From the NCBI GenBank assembly GCA_002077065.1, contig NAJO01000021.1, forward strand, positions 434,001 through 498,000: a stretch of DNA of 64,000 nucleotides, given 5' to 3'. The DNA comes from Cryoendolithus antarcticus (Eukaryota; Ascomycota; Dothideomycetes; Cladosporiales; Cladosporiaceae). Below the pieces are notes generated by a model. That model saw nothing but the letters and a program-made list of their open reading frames with translations. It ran no database searches and was not told where the DNA came from. Position 1 is the stretch's first letter. Each line of letters begins with the position of its first letter. This document shows, in pieces, positions 1-12,190 of this stretch. A program made the position numbers and the translations under genes.

Positions 1-648
1 TCTCGCATCCTCTTGCGCAACCGTCTGCGCGTTGGCATATTCTCCACCGAGGGCGAGCGAATGCCTCACGAATCACCGTTTGCGCACCAGGACAGCAGAT
101 GTGAAGACATCTTTGCCCTCAACGAAGTGCTGCTACATCGAGGAGCATTGCCACATCTTGCCCACATCACAATCCTCATTGGATCTGGACCTCAGCAAAA
201 AGTCCTCACGACAGCTATTGCAGACGGGTTTCTCGTCAGCACACCCACAGGCAGTACAGCCTACTCACTGTCGAGCGGTGGGTCGATAGTCCACCCTCTC
301 GTCTCCAGCATCCTTCTCACGCCGATTTGCCCACGGTCCTTGTCCTTCCGGCCCCTCGTATTACCTGCAAACACCCCGATCACACTCCGCATCGACTCCG
401 AGAACCGGTCAAAGGAAGTCGAAGTGTCGATCGACGGCGTGAGGCGAAAGCAGGGACTGAGAGCAGGCATGGAGGTCAGGGTTGTTGGTGAGGAAGTGCG
501 GACTGCTGGAGCGCCTGGATCGAGGGACTGGGTTGGCGGGGTGCCATCTATCGTCAGGAGTGGTGGAGCGGTGGATGGAGATGATCACTGGGTCGGAGGG
601 TTGAATTCGTTGCTGAAGTTTAACTACCCATTCGGCGAACACGGGTAG
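1..648 (+). CDS. POS5: NAD(H) kinase, C-terminal part (5' end outside window)
   Basis: ATP-NAD kinase that phosphorylates NAD(H) to NADP(H). The reading frame is open from base 1, so the N-terminal half lies upstream of the window. The conserved family core TPTGSTAYSLSSGGS is visible, preceded by ADGFLVS. The beta-rich C-terminal domain ends in LNSLLKFNYPFGEHG. The short C-terminus without a long acidic tail fits the mitochondrial POS5 type better than the cytosolic UTR1 type. That subfamily call is inference, because the N-terminus with any mitochondrial presequence is missing. No intron is seen in the visible part. The next gene on the same strand begins more than 1 kb away, so this is an independent unit. 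Confidence 0.8.
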   Translation, partial: SRILLRNRLRVGIFSTEGERMPHESPFAHQDSRCEDIFALNEVLLHRGALPHLAHITILIGSGPQQKVLTTAIADGFLVSTPTGSTAYSLSSGGSIVHPLVSSILLTPICPRSLSFRPLVLPANTPITLRIDSENRSKEVEVSIDGVRRKQGLRAGMEVRVVGEEVRTAGAPGSRDWVGGVPSIVRSGGAVDGDDHWVGGLNSLLKFNYPFGEHG

Positions 649-1769
649 CACTGTTTCTAGCGATACAATCCCCGAGACAAGTCACAGCACTCTTCTGATC
701 ACATCAATATCACAACGAATCTGTTGGTCGCCCACGTCAATTGTCTTGAGGCTTGATACGTTCCATATCGTATTGGCCTCGACGATAGCAGGATACAGTA
801 ATAGTTGACTTGCCCAGCCTGTCAGCCCTGAGAACAGTTAGTGGAGCCCGGGCCGCTCGGCACCCAGTTCGCCGTTTTCAAGCCTAACACCACTTCATCT
901 CGCTTGATCACGCTATTGCCAGAGGAACCGTTTTCACGGGTGGCTGACATCGCGACATAAGGGGCAGATGGGCGAGTTGCGCACAGAAATCATCAGTCTT
1001 ACACGAGGATGATGATGGTGTGTTCTCAAGTGGTTCATGACCAAGGGAGACAACGATCTCACTCATGCGGCGCACAAAGGATAAGCTGCAGCCAACCTCA
1101 ACTCCGCATTTGAAGATCTCGGATGCAGGTGCATGCACAGCCTATCACATCACCTTCGGAGAGTTCGTCCGAGTGATTTGCCGGCACGCAGGCGCTTGGC
1201 CCTCGGATCCCTGAGATTCACACAGGGACCAAGGAAGCCCAATGCTGACAATATTCTCGAAACAGACTGTGACTTCCGGTCAGTGGCTCCACCACCGCGA
1301 GCAGTAGGCAACGCGTGTCGCGCAAGCTCCACGCTGCAATCTCGCGACGCGCAGAGAGTTCTTTGACTTCTCGGATACTTTGCTTTGAGTTCGTGCATGC
1401 ACCGTTGTGCTGTGTGGTTGGTCGTCAGGACCCCTCTCCGATGGTATACCCGCAGGACGCGGTTAGTGGTCCAACGGCGCGTGAACCCAGCCCTCTGCGC
1501 GCGCATGGGCGCCGGCAGTGGCATGTCGATAATGATGAGGTCGATCTGTCGGTCAGACCACGAACGCGTTCCTTCCGTACCCTCACTCACATGCATCTTC
1601 CTTGACTTCTGTCGGCTTCTTTGGACATTACGGATTAATTGGGGAAATCTCCGAAATCGAGTTTGATTGGAGTTGATGCGATAGCTCAAGGATCTGTGAT
1701 GCGGGTGAAAGAAGAGGCGTTTCTCGGTCCTGTCTACACACGCGGCACGACGTTTCATAGGCGCGCAAC
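649..1769. other. Intergenic region, no supported gene
   Basis: About 1.1 kb between the NADH kinase stop and the DUF4203 gene. It presumably holds the 3' UTR of the first and the promoter of the second. Open frames exist on both strands (for example 1150-1758 on the minus strand), but their translations are Arg/His/Ser-rich with no recognisable motif. I see no RNA gene or repeat. Confidence 0.5.
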
Positions 1770-4700
1770 ATGCGGCTCTCGGATGTCACCACGACTCTAG
1801 TCACTGCGCTACTATGCGCGCAGGGCATCACAGGCAAGGAAGTCTGGCAACGGCGGCAGGGTACAACAAACGTAGATGCGACATCGACACAATCCGCAAC
1901 GCAGACGACGACCGGAGGCACTTCTACCCAACCGAGTTCGCAGAGTAGCGGCTCCTCAGCTACAGACTCAAGTGCAGCAAGCGCAGCTTCGTCGAGCGCG
2001 CGATCGACTGGCGATGCTATTTCGACTTCGGCGCCGAGCACTGCAAGCGATATCGCTAGCTCGAGCGCGCTGTTCCAGTCGACATCGCTTGCATCATCGG
2101 CATCGACCGCAACACCCACAGATGCCGTGGCGGCGAACGCGACCACTGCGGCTGGAGACCAATTGCCCATCGAGCCGAAAATCACGCCAGCTATAGGACT
2201 CGCAGGAGCTTTCCTGATCTTGGCTGGTTTGGCGCTCTGCTTGATCGGCATCAAGCATGAATGGCTCCAGGTCTTCCTCTCTACGGCCCTGCTGGCCAGT
2301 CTGGCGGTTACAGTCCTGATCGTATATGTTATGAACCCGCCAGTGAGCGATGCAGTGCAGGGCGCCTACTTTGTCGCTGCGCTGTTGACGGGTGTGATAT
2401 TGGGATCAGTGTCAGTGGTTTTCAAAGAGATCACCGACGGGCTGGGCTGTTTACTTGGAGGGTTCTGCCTGGCAATGTGGCTACTCGTGCTCACGCCTGG
2501 TGGAATCATCCAATCTAACGCTGGACGTGGCATACTAATTGGCGTTTTTTGCCTGGTCTGCTTCTCCCTGTCGTTCTCGCAGTACACTCGGACGTATGGC
2601 CTGATAGCTTGCACGGCATTCGCTGGAGCCATGATCACAATACTGGGAGCGGACTGCTTTAGCCGAGCTGGACTGAAGGAATTCTGGCTATACCTGTGGA
2701 GTAAGTGCAGATGAGTGAGACAGTAGTACAGGCAGCTGACCCATTACAGATCTTAACGACTCCGAATTTCCGCTGAACACAAATACATACCCCATCACAC
2801 GTGGTATACGGGTAGAGATAGCGTGTACCATAGTTGTCTTCCTCTCCGGCTTGATGTCACAATTCAGAATCTGGAAAGTCGTCAAGGAGCACCGGAGCAA
2901 GCGAGAGCTCGAGCGGATGCGTGATGAGGAGAGCCGAGACGAGCTTGAGCACGCTGTTGGCCGTGAAGTCGAAACCAACAATGAGCGCGACAGGAGGGAG
3001 TGGGAGGCAGTGTACGGCGAGAAGTCAGCAGCACGCGCAAACACAGACTCTGGTGTCAAGTCGTCCGTTGTGACCTACGACAAGAACGGCGAGACCGATG
3101 TCGATGCGATTGAGATGGCCGATGTGCCGCGAAGGCAGTCCAGTCGATTCAGTAAGCGGCTATCGGCCATTGCTGGACTTCGTCAGAGCGACAGTGCAGA
3201 TGTACAGCGACCCGCAGGCGAGTCGAGAGATGGTCTGATCGGTGAAGGGGACGGGATAGTGTCTCAATCCTCGACCAAGCGCAACAGCGTCGCATCTGTA
3301 GCGATCAACGACCCTGCATTTAGCGCCAATTCCTCGACAGCCGGATTCGCACCAGGAGCGCCTTCGGTGGTGCCACTGCCATTCCGACTTCCTACTGAGA
3401 CCGACGGAGAGCGTGTGCTCGAGGCCGAAGGATCGGTCCGATCGAGAGCAGTAGAAGACAAAGGCACAGCGACGTCCGTGGCTGGTGCGCCTGTCGTGCA
3501 GCCGCTGTCTCTCCAGAGGCTCATGGAGCACAACCGCACTGCAACTGATGCGCGAGATGCTGATCGAGCATCCTCAATAGCTGCGACCGCTGACGATCGA
3601 CCAGATCTGGATGCGCTGTCAACTTGCCGCCAGTCAAAGGTGCCCTCACTGGATGGAGTTGCTTTCGAGTCGGAAGGATTAATGCTAGCTCACTCAGCTG
3701 AGCGTGATGACCACTCGAGGCGATCATCTTGGCGTGCGGACGCCGGTGAAGCATTAGAGGAGGACGATAACGAGGCACTCGAGCGACCTCCTACTGCACT
3801 TGAGGGCCAGATATTACCGGTCGGTGTGACAGACTCGCGTCCGCGGAAGCAGTCTCTCGGTGTAGACGATGGCCATGATACAAGCGGGCCAATGCCGGCA
3901 ATCGAATCGGACACGGCATCGATCTCGGCAGGCGCAGTCGATGAGCTACCACCGAAATTCTCAAAGATCGCAATGACCTACCGCACAAATGAGTGGGCGA
4001 AGCACATCGCGGATGCGGACACGCCTGAGGTCGAGGAAGCGCCAGAGCAAGATCAACCTGGCGTACAAGTCGATCATCGGGCGCCAGTAGAGGTAGCGAA
4101 GCCGGTCAACGTTAGAGATCTACAACAACCCACGACCATCCCGGTGCCGCCACCGACACTGGCGCGCAAGGACTCGAAAACACTGGGGAGGAAACCTAGC
4201 AAGCTGAACAAATACAAGCCAAGCATGTCGCGGGCATCATCTTCACAAAGCATCACGCCAGTGTACGCCTTCAACCGCAGCGACTCGCAGATGTCCATCG
4301 ATCGCCAGGGCAGCTCAGCCAGCCTCTCGCACGGCTCCAAGCTCGCTGGTCTCAGCATGCGCAATAGCTCCGCTCCACTACACAACCAGCCTGTCATCGA
4401 GTCGCCCATAGCAGAAGACCTGCTCGCCGCCAATGACCCGCACAATGTCCCGCGCTCACCCTCAGCGATGAGCAGTGCCAATCTTCTGGAGCAGCGCAAT
4501 GAGCGTCTCGTTCGTCGCACGACCTCGACATCTTTCAACGTCCTCGGCTCGTCCCCCCACGTCAACATCACAACACCTTCCGAGCCCGCACTCTCTCGTG
4601 GTCCGACCCCAGATCTCCTCGGTCGTGTCGCCTCCCCTATAAACGAAGATGATTTGACTTTGAATCAACGCCGCTCCGCAGTCCGCCGAACTTCCAACCC

Positions 4701-5070
4701 GCTCTCTCCACAACGCACCACGTCTGCATCGAACATCCACCCGCACTCCTCTGTCATCTACGACTCCCACCAGCCCAGCCGCCATACCTCCGTCAATCCC
4801 ATAAAGCAGTCCGCACGCCTGTCGCAGTGGCGATCATCGCTAAAACCCGCGCAGTCGCCGCAACAAGTACAGCAGGCGCACATAGCTGAGGAGCAAGCGC
4901 GTTTGCAGCTCCTGGAAGACAGGCGCGTTGCTGAGATGAGGGAAGCGAAGAAGCGAGAGGAGCGGGAAAGGAGAGAGCGAGGGATGGATAGAGCTATGAG
5001 GAGTGGAGCGCTACATGAGGCTCATCGGGAGGCTATGAGGAAGATGCAGAGGAAGGCCAACGAGAGTTGA
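1770..5070 (+). CDS. DUF4203 multi-pass membrane protein with long cytosolic tail
   Basis: Two exons, 1770-2700 and 2750-5070. The intron 2701-2749 begins GTAAGT and ends TTACAG, and joining restores one frame of 1083 residues. Residues 1-22 look like a signal peptide. Residues 30-125 are a Ser/Thr/Ala-rich, probably O-glycosylated, outer region. From about residue 138 there are about seven hydrophobic helices typical of DUF4203 (TMEM198/TM7SF3-like). The last helix is completed by exon 2, reading IACTIVVFLSGLM. The remaining 700 or so residues are a hydrophilic, Ser-rich, probably disordered cytosolic tail that ends in a charged coiled coil rich in REE/RER. Family members are plasma-membrane or vacuolar proteins of unknown biochemical role. 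The tail is much longer than the membrane domain, which hints at a scaffold function (inference). Confidence 0.85.
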
Positions 5071-5938
5071 TGCAGGTGGGTGGTGATGGTCTCTTGGATC
5101 GACTGAGCCAAGACAGCAACGTGATGCGGATCTAATGGTGATGCACAAGCTCGGTAGGGACTGACGTCGGGTTATACAGGACGGGGCAAACGGAGGAGGG
5201 GTACAGGATGATATACGAAAGTTTCTGGTATACCTACGTAAGGGCAAGAGAACTGGAGGGTGTGGTCAAAGATTGGCTTGGGCAGGGGTGAATTGCTTGC
5301 GATGTTCAGAGAGCGCGATACCCTTTCGATTCTGCGGTTATGAGAAAGCTAGCGGTACATAATGTGTGATGTTGAGGTGAAGTAAAGGCTTGTTCAGCCT
5401 ATCGATTGGACGTATGGCTTCAAAGAGCAGTCCGGTCGTTCAAGATTAGTTGCATGTTGGCAAAGACCCGACTGCGTGGGCCGCGCTAGGTGAGATAACG
5501 ATTATGCACCTCGATCTTCCAACATCATGCCTTGGCGAAGTCTGGACTGCAGCCATCAATTGTGAAGTCACGGATCATGATAGAGTATACATTGCCGTGG
5601 CAGGTGCAAACAACAGGCGCATCGTGCTTTCACATGCTTTCATACATAGGATACCTGCTGTGCTGAGGCTGCTGTGACCTCGCGCTAAGCAGACAACGTG
5701 AGCATGTGCACAAGAAAGCCTTGCCGTGCATCCTCACTACTGCGGCATCACTCACAAACCCACACCCTCAGTCGTACCTGCCTCGTGATATCACGGTCGA
5801 AAGAATCGTTGCGCCGATAGATCTCCTGCCAACACCAGATCACCACAGCGACAGAGACATCTCCGCAAACCGAACTCCGCCATCTTCCACGACTGACGAC
5901 ACCACCACCTGCACTGCGCCTTGCGCGCAAACAAGAGC
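5071..5938. other. Intergenic region, no supported gene
   Basis: About 0.87 kb between the DUF4203 gene and the SIZ-type ligase, both on the plus strand. The second half is C/A-rich just before the ATG at 5939, as is common in fungal 5' leaders. No convincing coding frame or structured RNA was seen. Confidence 0.5.
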
Positions 5939-8115
5939 ATGGCGTCCGGGGGGCATCAGATGATTGAGAAAAGACGGAGCGTAGAGGCCCATATCAAACA
6001 GCTACTGAATCCGATTTTGAAGGACATATGCAAGGCTTATGGTCAGCAAGTATCGGGGACGAAGGCGATATTGCAGCAACGGGTGATCGATGGTAAGGCG
6101 ATACTCCTCACGATTGAGTGGGAAGGTGTGGGGTAGTCATTAGGCAACTGGTCGCGACTCCAGATTGCGATCCGAATTCACCACAGGTATATCCGATCAT
6201 GGGCTGACGATCTGTGTGTGCAGTGGCGGATAGTTTTGTGCAGAAGGGCGACCCCGTCGGACTGGATAAGCTGTACTACCGCGTCAGAAATCAAGGTGCT
6301 GCGCCGCCACCTGGAGCTTCCACATCGACCACCAGCGCGTCGCACGGCATGGCGCCTGGTGGCGCAAGACCACCGGTAGCACGGAGTGAGTGAAGTACGA
6401 TTGTTGACATGGACGAACTTTCACTGACGACTGGACAGTGGAGTTCAAGGCCAGTCCATTCTACGAGTTCCAAGATGTCATACTTGGACAGCAAGATCTT
6501 CCAGGTAGATACGCCTTTTCCTTCACCCCTTCTAGTGACACACTTACGAGATGCTGAAGCAGGTGCAGAGATGCCGCAGAACCGCCACACCGTTCGGGTG
6601 AATATTACGCTGTCAGACGAGCAAGCTCGGCGACTGAAGGAGGACTCCAGCATGAGGCTGCTTATCTACTGCGGTCAAACTTCCGACATGGCCGCCTGGT
6701 CACGCCTCGACATCGCCTTCCCGAACCAGCTTGAAGTGAAGCTCAACAATGATGATATTAAGGGCAATTTTAAAGGGCTGAAGAACAAGCCTGGTTCGAC
6801 GAAGCCGGCGGATATCACCGACTGGGTCCGCAAGGTGGCAGGGTATCAAAATCAGCTGTCTATATGCTATGCACTGACCTCGAAACGCTACGCCTTCACG
6901 GTACATCTGGTCAAATCTCGGACTGCTGAGGAACTCACACAACGCATTAGGACTGCACGAGTGATATCCAAGCAGAAGGTGATTGATGAGATGAAGCAAG
7001 CCAACGCGGATCCTGACATCGCTGCGATGAGTTCGAAGATGTCACTCAAGGACCCTGTGTCGACGATGCGGATCAGGATACCGATCCGCTCGACAGTGTG
7101 TCACCATAACCAGTGCTTCGATGGAGGGTACTTTATGCTACTGCAGGAGCAAGCACCGACTTGGAGCTGCCCAATCTGCAGCAAGATGGTAAGCTTCGAG
7201 AGCTTGTGCGTGGACAAGTATTTTGAGGAGATCTTGTCGACCACGACATCGTCCATCGAGCAAGTCACCATCGAGCCAGACGGCACCTGGCGTGTCGAAG
7301 AGGATGACGAAGACAAGGGGAAGAGCAATCAAGCACGTGGCGAGAAGCGAGCATCATATGATGATGACTTCGACGATGACTCGATCATAAACTTGGACGA
7401 CACCCCGAATGGACCAACCGCCAAACCCAATTTTCCGACCAGCTGGGGCGAGCCACCGTTCGGTCAGCCAAACCTGAACACGCCGCCACTGTCGTCTCGC
7501 GAACCGAGTGTGGCTCAGTCTACTACCTCTGCACAGCGAGTGGCGGGGCAAAAGCGGCCGTCAGCTGTGATTGACCTCACCCTATCGGACGAAGATGAGC
7601 CGCCTCGGCCTGCCAAGCGGGTGCAGACGACTAATTCGGCGCCGTTACTGAGCTCACGATCGTACGCGACTTCCGCTCCAACCCCAGAACTGCCACGACC
7701 CTCGATCTTCGGACAGCGACCTGCTGAGCCCGCTCAACGATCAACTTCAACCTCGTCTTTCCAGGCACCACCTCTGCGACCCCGCACACCCACTGGCTTC
7801 AACGTCGATATGTCCATGTCGCCCCCCGCACAACCCGGAACTTTCGGCGGACCCAGCCCCGGCTCGACGGCCTTCGGTGCGCCACCGAGACCTAGCGCTA
7901 GTCCAGGGAGGCAGGATAGTGAGGCGTACAATGGGTTTGCGGATCAGACGACGCCTCCGGCTATGGGGTTTCTGCCTGCTTGGAATTCTGGGCGTGGGAG
8001 CGCAAGTGGACAGCAAGGAAATGGAGCGCTGAGGTTGCCTTATAACGGATCAGGTGCTAGTGGCAACGCGAGTGGGAGTGGGAGCAATGGCCAGGGTTGG
8101 CGGGAGAGGTATTAA
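5939..8115 (+). CDS. SIZ1: SIZ/PIAS-type SUMO E3 ligase
   Basis: Four exons: 5939-6092, 6224-6385, 6439-6504 and 6563-8115, giving 644 residues. An N-terminal SAP helix pair (about residues 8-50) should bind A/T-rich DNA. The PINIT domain follows and is assembled across exons 2-4 (FYEFQDVILGQQDLP, then HTVRVNITL). The SP-RING (MIZ) zinc finger lies near residues 295-350, with the C-H-x-x-C-F-D series and the SCPIC pair that bind zinc and recruit the E2 Ubc9. A SUMO-interacting motif VIDLTLSDEDEP sits near residue 462. The C-terminus is Pro/Ser-rich. The expected role is transfer of SUMO to nuclear substrates such as septins, PCNA or transcription factors. Whether it corresponds to SIZ1 or NFI1/SIZ2 cannot be told, because filamentous fungi usually have one. 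Splice phases agree at every junction. Confidence 0.9.
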
Positions 8116-8763
8116 TGAGCTTGGTGCTCTAGCCTTCATGATCAGATGCTGTGTGTTTGAGAGCGGGAGTTTGGCATAGCATGGTACTGTAGCGAAGGCA
8201 TGACACGCTAGGCGAGCGAGCAAGTCACGATACTGATGCTGGGGATCAACAGCGAACGAGTGTAGACATGTAGCGAAAGTACATCAGCTGCTATGAGAAC
8301 GATGATGCCTCTCGTGTGACAGCCGTGCTACAACAGACATCGATTATCATCCCTCGCTCATCGTTATCAGATCCTGCAGGGGAGTGAACTCTGCTGGCAC
8401 GTTTCTCCAGGCGAAGAAGCTTAATCATATATCTCAGCGAATCGGAAGTCGCATGGCAGACCCTGCATGGCGCTGGAAATGCAGGACCCACTTCAAATTG
8501 TGCTCGAAGTCGTACGGTTTTGTGTGGAGCTCGGTGTGTTAATAAGCTCATACTTGGGAGGCGTTCACGGCGCTCTGCAGTCTTTCCTGTGCATATCGCT
8601 TTGATTTAGGAAAATCGCGACACTAGGATCTTACGATTGGTGTACAGCTTGTACCGTTGGGAGAGACGACGAGTATCAGCGACAGCACGATCCCACCTCA
8701 CCGTAAATCGCGGGCAGACCACACAGCATCTGAATAAGCTTGCGGGCAACCAATACCTACACC
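8116..8763. other. Intergenic region (ERG3 promoter side)
   Basis: About 650 bp between the SIZ gene and ERG3. It should contain the SIZ 3' UTR and the ERG3 promoter. I did not identify a convincing sterol-response element by eye, and I see no open frame with family signature. Confidence 0.45.
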
Positions 8764-9931
8764 ATGGACGTTGTTCTCGAGCTTGCGGACACGTTCTTCT
8801 TCGATCGACTCTACGCCACAGTCCTACCAAGTGCGGCAACCTCATTCTCAGTCTTTAATCCGGTCAGCACATTGGCTGCTGGCTTCAAGGGCTACGACAA
8901 TGAGACCTTTTCACAACAGCTCGGTGGGCTGGTCGGGTCGAGGAGTACATGGCAGTTCGAGCCAGCGAGCCAATACTTGAGCGTACAACCGAGTCAATAC
9001 GCATATCAGAGCCAATGGGATCGGGACAGCATACATCGCCAATTCGTGAGCTTGTATATCATCACATGGTGGGATCGCTCTTCCAAATCTAGACAACGAC
9101 CTCTCAACTAACAGAAACCCCAGGCTCTTCGGCTCTCTAATCTACTTCACCTGCGCAACCCTAAGCTACATCTTCGTCTTCGACAAAACAACCTTCAACC
9201 ACCCCAAATACCTCAAAAACCAGATCCGCCAAGAAATCTCGCAAACCGTCCGCTCAATCCCCATAATGGCCATCTTCACCGTCCCAGCCTTCGTAGCCGA
9301 AGTGCGCGGCCATTCATTTCTCTACGACGCCATCTCATCGCCAGGCTTCTCGCACCCAATATTCGATGTTTTCGGCAAGAGCTGGACCTACATCCAGTTT
9401 CCGTTCTTCCTCCTCTTTACGGACTTCCTGATCTACTGGATCCACCGCGGTTTGCACCATCCGATCCTGTACAAGAAGCTGCATAAGCCGCATCACAAGT
9501 GGATCATGCCAACGCCTTTTGCGTCGCACGCCTTCCACCCGCTCGATGGGTTCAGTCAGAGTGTGCCGTATCACCTCTTCCCTTTCCTCTTCCCGCTGCA
9601 GAAGTTCGCCAACATTGCGCTCTTCACTTTCATCCAGATCTGGACGGTCATGATTCATGATGGGGAGTACGTCGCCAACTCACCCATCATCAACGGAGCG
9701 GCGTGTCACACGATGCACCACTTGTACTTCAACTACAATTATGGGCAGTTCACCACGCTTTGGGACCGGCTGGGAGGGAGCTACAGGCAGCCTAATCCGG
9801 AGCTCTTTGCCAAGCAGACGAAGTTCGGGCAGGATGAGTGGAGGCGGCAGGCGAGGGAGATGGAGAAGATGGTCGTGGAGGTCGAGGGTGAGGATGATCG
9901 GAGCTATGGCGAGAAGAAGAAGTTAAAGTGA
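8764..9931 (+). CDS. ERG3: Sterol C-5 desaturase
   Basis: Two exons, 8764-9068 and 9124-9931, encode 370 residues. The intron 9069-9123 (GTGGGA..CCCAG) restores [11 protein letters not shown] across the junction, a signature ERG3 membrane segment. The ATG is in good context (acaccATGG) and lies upstream of the conserved start. The fatty-acid hydroxylase superfamily di-iron ligands are all present: HRGLHH, then HKPHH, then [13 protein letters not shown]. The enzyme introduces the C5-C6 double bond of episterol in ergosterol synthesis at the ER, using cytochrome b5. The C-terminus is a charged cytosolic tail rich in Glu and Lys. Length and spacing are normal for the family. ERG3 loss is known elsewhere to change azole response, but no lesion is visible here. 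Confidence 0.95.
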
Positions 9932-10430
9932 GGGATACGCAAGAGAATTGAGAGGATAACATTCACACATTAGCGGGCAGGAGGCGGTAGTGTGGCGTTT
10001 TATGGAGTACACAGTAGGGTATACATGGGTGGCGAAAAGCCGGATATGATTATGCAGCAGCTCTGATGCTTGCGCTCAAGCCATCTTCCTAACACTGATC
10101 CTCGATCATTTATTCTCATATCATGTCAACAGCTGGACCTCTCCGCAATTTGGCAATCCCTTCATGCGCCTGGCAACGCTTCCACAACCACTGACTTGGC
10201 GCTATGTGCCATCTAGTGTCGGCTCATCATATCCGCTTCAAAGCGGCACTGATGAGAGGGCCCTGAGATGCAGCGGAACGGCGTAAATTTCCGCTGCTGA
10301 TGCAATGTCGATTTGCGCACTGGAGAGTCTCGAGATTTCTAGGAGCATGAGGGACACCATCGTCTTTCCTCCATCAACAAGCCACGAGATACTTTGGTAA
10401 TATCGAGTCAAGGCGAACCGTTCCGATGAT
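9932..10430. other. Intergenic region between convergent genes
   Basis: About 500 bp between the convergent ERG3 and the Cys-rich orphan. It probably holds both 3' UTRs and terminators. No further gene was supported. Confidence 0.45.
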
Positions 10431-11300
10431 TCACTCCAGAGCATCAGCCAACGCATCCTCGACTTTCTCCGCAATCCGCGCGTCCAGTCGCTGCGCAATG
10501 CGCTCCTCGATCCTTTGCTCTAGTCGCCCTTCGAAGCCCGTGACGATACGCCGGAGTCGATCTGGCTGCTCCTCGTCGACATCAATCGCCTCGTCGCTCT
10601 CCATGCGCTGCCGCTTGATCGGCCGCACTCGCTCGATGGCGTCTCGACTCTGCTGCTCAAGAGCTTCCAGGCGCGCCTCGAGACTTTCGACGGCGGCGAG
10701 CCTTTTCTTGCGCTCCGCTACCTCGTCCTTGAGAGCTGCGAGGTCGTCTTTCAGGCCGGCGCAGCCATCGCAAGTCGTGGCGTGGTCGTCTGCAGAAGCC
10801 GCTGGCGTCTCGAGCGCGGATCCTTGAGTGCTAGGCTCACAAGTCCGATGCTGGATGATACATCTCGCGCACCGCTGACTCAACGTCGCATCTAGTGCCC
10901 TCGCCTCGGAACTGAACATCTGACAACTCCAGTACTCATTCGGCTCGAGAGCTTTGATGCAAGCTACGCATGGCTGGCCGGTTTGAGAGGGCGTGCCTTC
11001 GTCCGTGAAGAGGATGCGGATTACGTTTCGCCATTGGCGCTGAGCGATCTTGTCGAGGCCGTCGTAATGATCTTTCGTGCAATAGTGGTTTGCAACACAG
11101 GCCTCGCTGGATTGGTCGGGATTAATGTGCGAGTCAATGTATTGAAGTCTCGCTCGCCAATTGACCTGTGTTTGTTAGGCTGTGGCAAGCAAGTCCAGCC
11201 ACACACCAGGTCCCACCCCCATACTTTGACATACTTTATGAACGATAAGCTCTGATCCGAGCTCCGATAACAACTCTAAATTTATCAATCTCTGTTGCAT
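10431..11300 (-). CDS. Cys-rich, coiled-coil protein of unknown function
   Basis: Two exons on the minus strand, 11300-11235 and 11165-10431, join in phase 0 to give 266 residues. The intron 11166-11234 starts GTATGT and ends AACACAG after a CCTAAC branch-like site. I do not recognise the family. Ten cysteines lie between residues 45 and 157, several in pairs that could bind zinc: C45/C51, C88/C91, C121/C124 with C131, and C154/C157. A basic stretch RPIKRQR near residue 204 could be a nuclear signal. Two amphipathic coiled-coil stretches follow (about 158-205 and 222-266). The first ATG of the longest single-exon frame (10919) is not the true start, because the frame stays open upstream to the splice acceptor and a short first exon completes it. 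The start codon lies only 70 bp from that of the divergent DUF2423 gene. Confidence 0.6.
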
Positions 11301-11370
11301 TTCGAGACAGCCGCATCTCAAATAGTTACAAGTCTTGTACTCTGCAGTTCGGTATCACGAAATAGTCACC
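11301..11370. promoter_or_regulatory. Very short divergent promoter
   Basis: Only 70 bp separate the two divergent start codons (minus-strand ATG at 11300, plus-strand ATG at 11371). Both promoters and both 5' leaders must overlap here, or each must extend into the other gene's 5' end. Co-regulation is inferred from spacing alone. Confidence 0.45.
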
Positions 11371-11810
11371 ATGGCCAAAAGCGCGCGCTCCTCCGGTATT
11401 AAGAAGAACAACACAGCCCTGCGAAGGAAGGTCTTCGGTCCCGTTGAGAAAGCACGAAATGAGCGACTTTCCGCGAAGCTGCTCGCACTTGCACAGCAAG
11501 AGAAGCCACCCAGGCGCGAGATGGAAGTGGAGCATGGTACTGATATCGAAAGCAATCGCAGTACTCCGTGGACTAACAGTGCGCAGACGAGATACCACTA
11601 GACCCCAAAGCAGACCCCGACGCAATGGACGATGCAGATGGTGCAGCGCTCACAAAGACCACTACTCGGGAGACGAGGAGCAATTCACAGATCAAGAAAG
11701 CGAAAGAGGTGCGGAAAGGCAGGAACGACAAGCACAGGCATCGCAAAGTGGCGGCCAATATTGCGTTTGCGAAGCATCCTAGTAAAGTGAAGAAGGGTGG
11801 GAAGCGATGA
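11371..11810 (+). CDS. DUF2423 (Llp/YBL028C-type) small basic nuclear protein
   Basis: Two exons, 11371-11536 and 11587-11810, give 129 residues. The intron 11537-11586 contains a GACTAAC branch site and ends GCGCAG. The N-terminal MAKSARSSGIKKNN block and the following Arg/Leu/Ala-rich helix are the DUF2423 signature. The C-terminus is strongly basic (KKGGKR), which fits a nucleolar protein. Yeast YBL028C is associated with pre-ribosomes, so a role near ribosome assembly is plausible but inferred. Length is normal for the family. It is divergent from and very close to the Cys-rich coiled-coil gene. Confidence 0.85.
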
Positions 11811-12190
11811 GGTGTTTGATGACGATGTTGATGGGCGATGCTAAATAACCAGAGTGGATGACATGCGAGATGGCCACCGAGCTGGAAGTGTCTGATGCCC
11901 GCGGGTCTTGAAGATTGTCGGGACGAGATGTGCTGCGGGCGATGCAGGAAGTGAGGGCGATCATCAGCAAGCTGCTGTTTGAAGTCGCGGCTAGCCGATA
12001 CATTTGGGTGAAAGTACCGCAGAACGCCGCGAGCAGACTGTTCTAGCTGTCAAACGGCGGCAATGGGAATTGAGAAGGTCATGGCAGGCGTGTTCTGCTA
12101 CACCGCAGAAATACGGTTCTGGGTGTCATAATCGTGTTGAGTGGCGTGGTACATATAATAGACTACACACTCAAGCTTAAGCTCAAGCTG
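11811..12190. other. Intergenic region between convergent genes
   Basis: About 380 bp with the DUF2423 and Zn2Cys6 3' ends facing each other. A short imperfect AAGCTT/AAGCTC run lies near 12170-12190. Nothing else was seen. Confidence 0.45.

Noticed and set aside
1150..1758. Minus-strand frame of 202 codons in the first gap
   Set aside because: Arg-rich, no motif, and it lies in the promoter region of a clear plus-strand gene.
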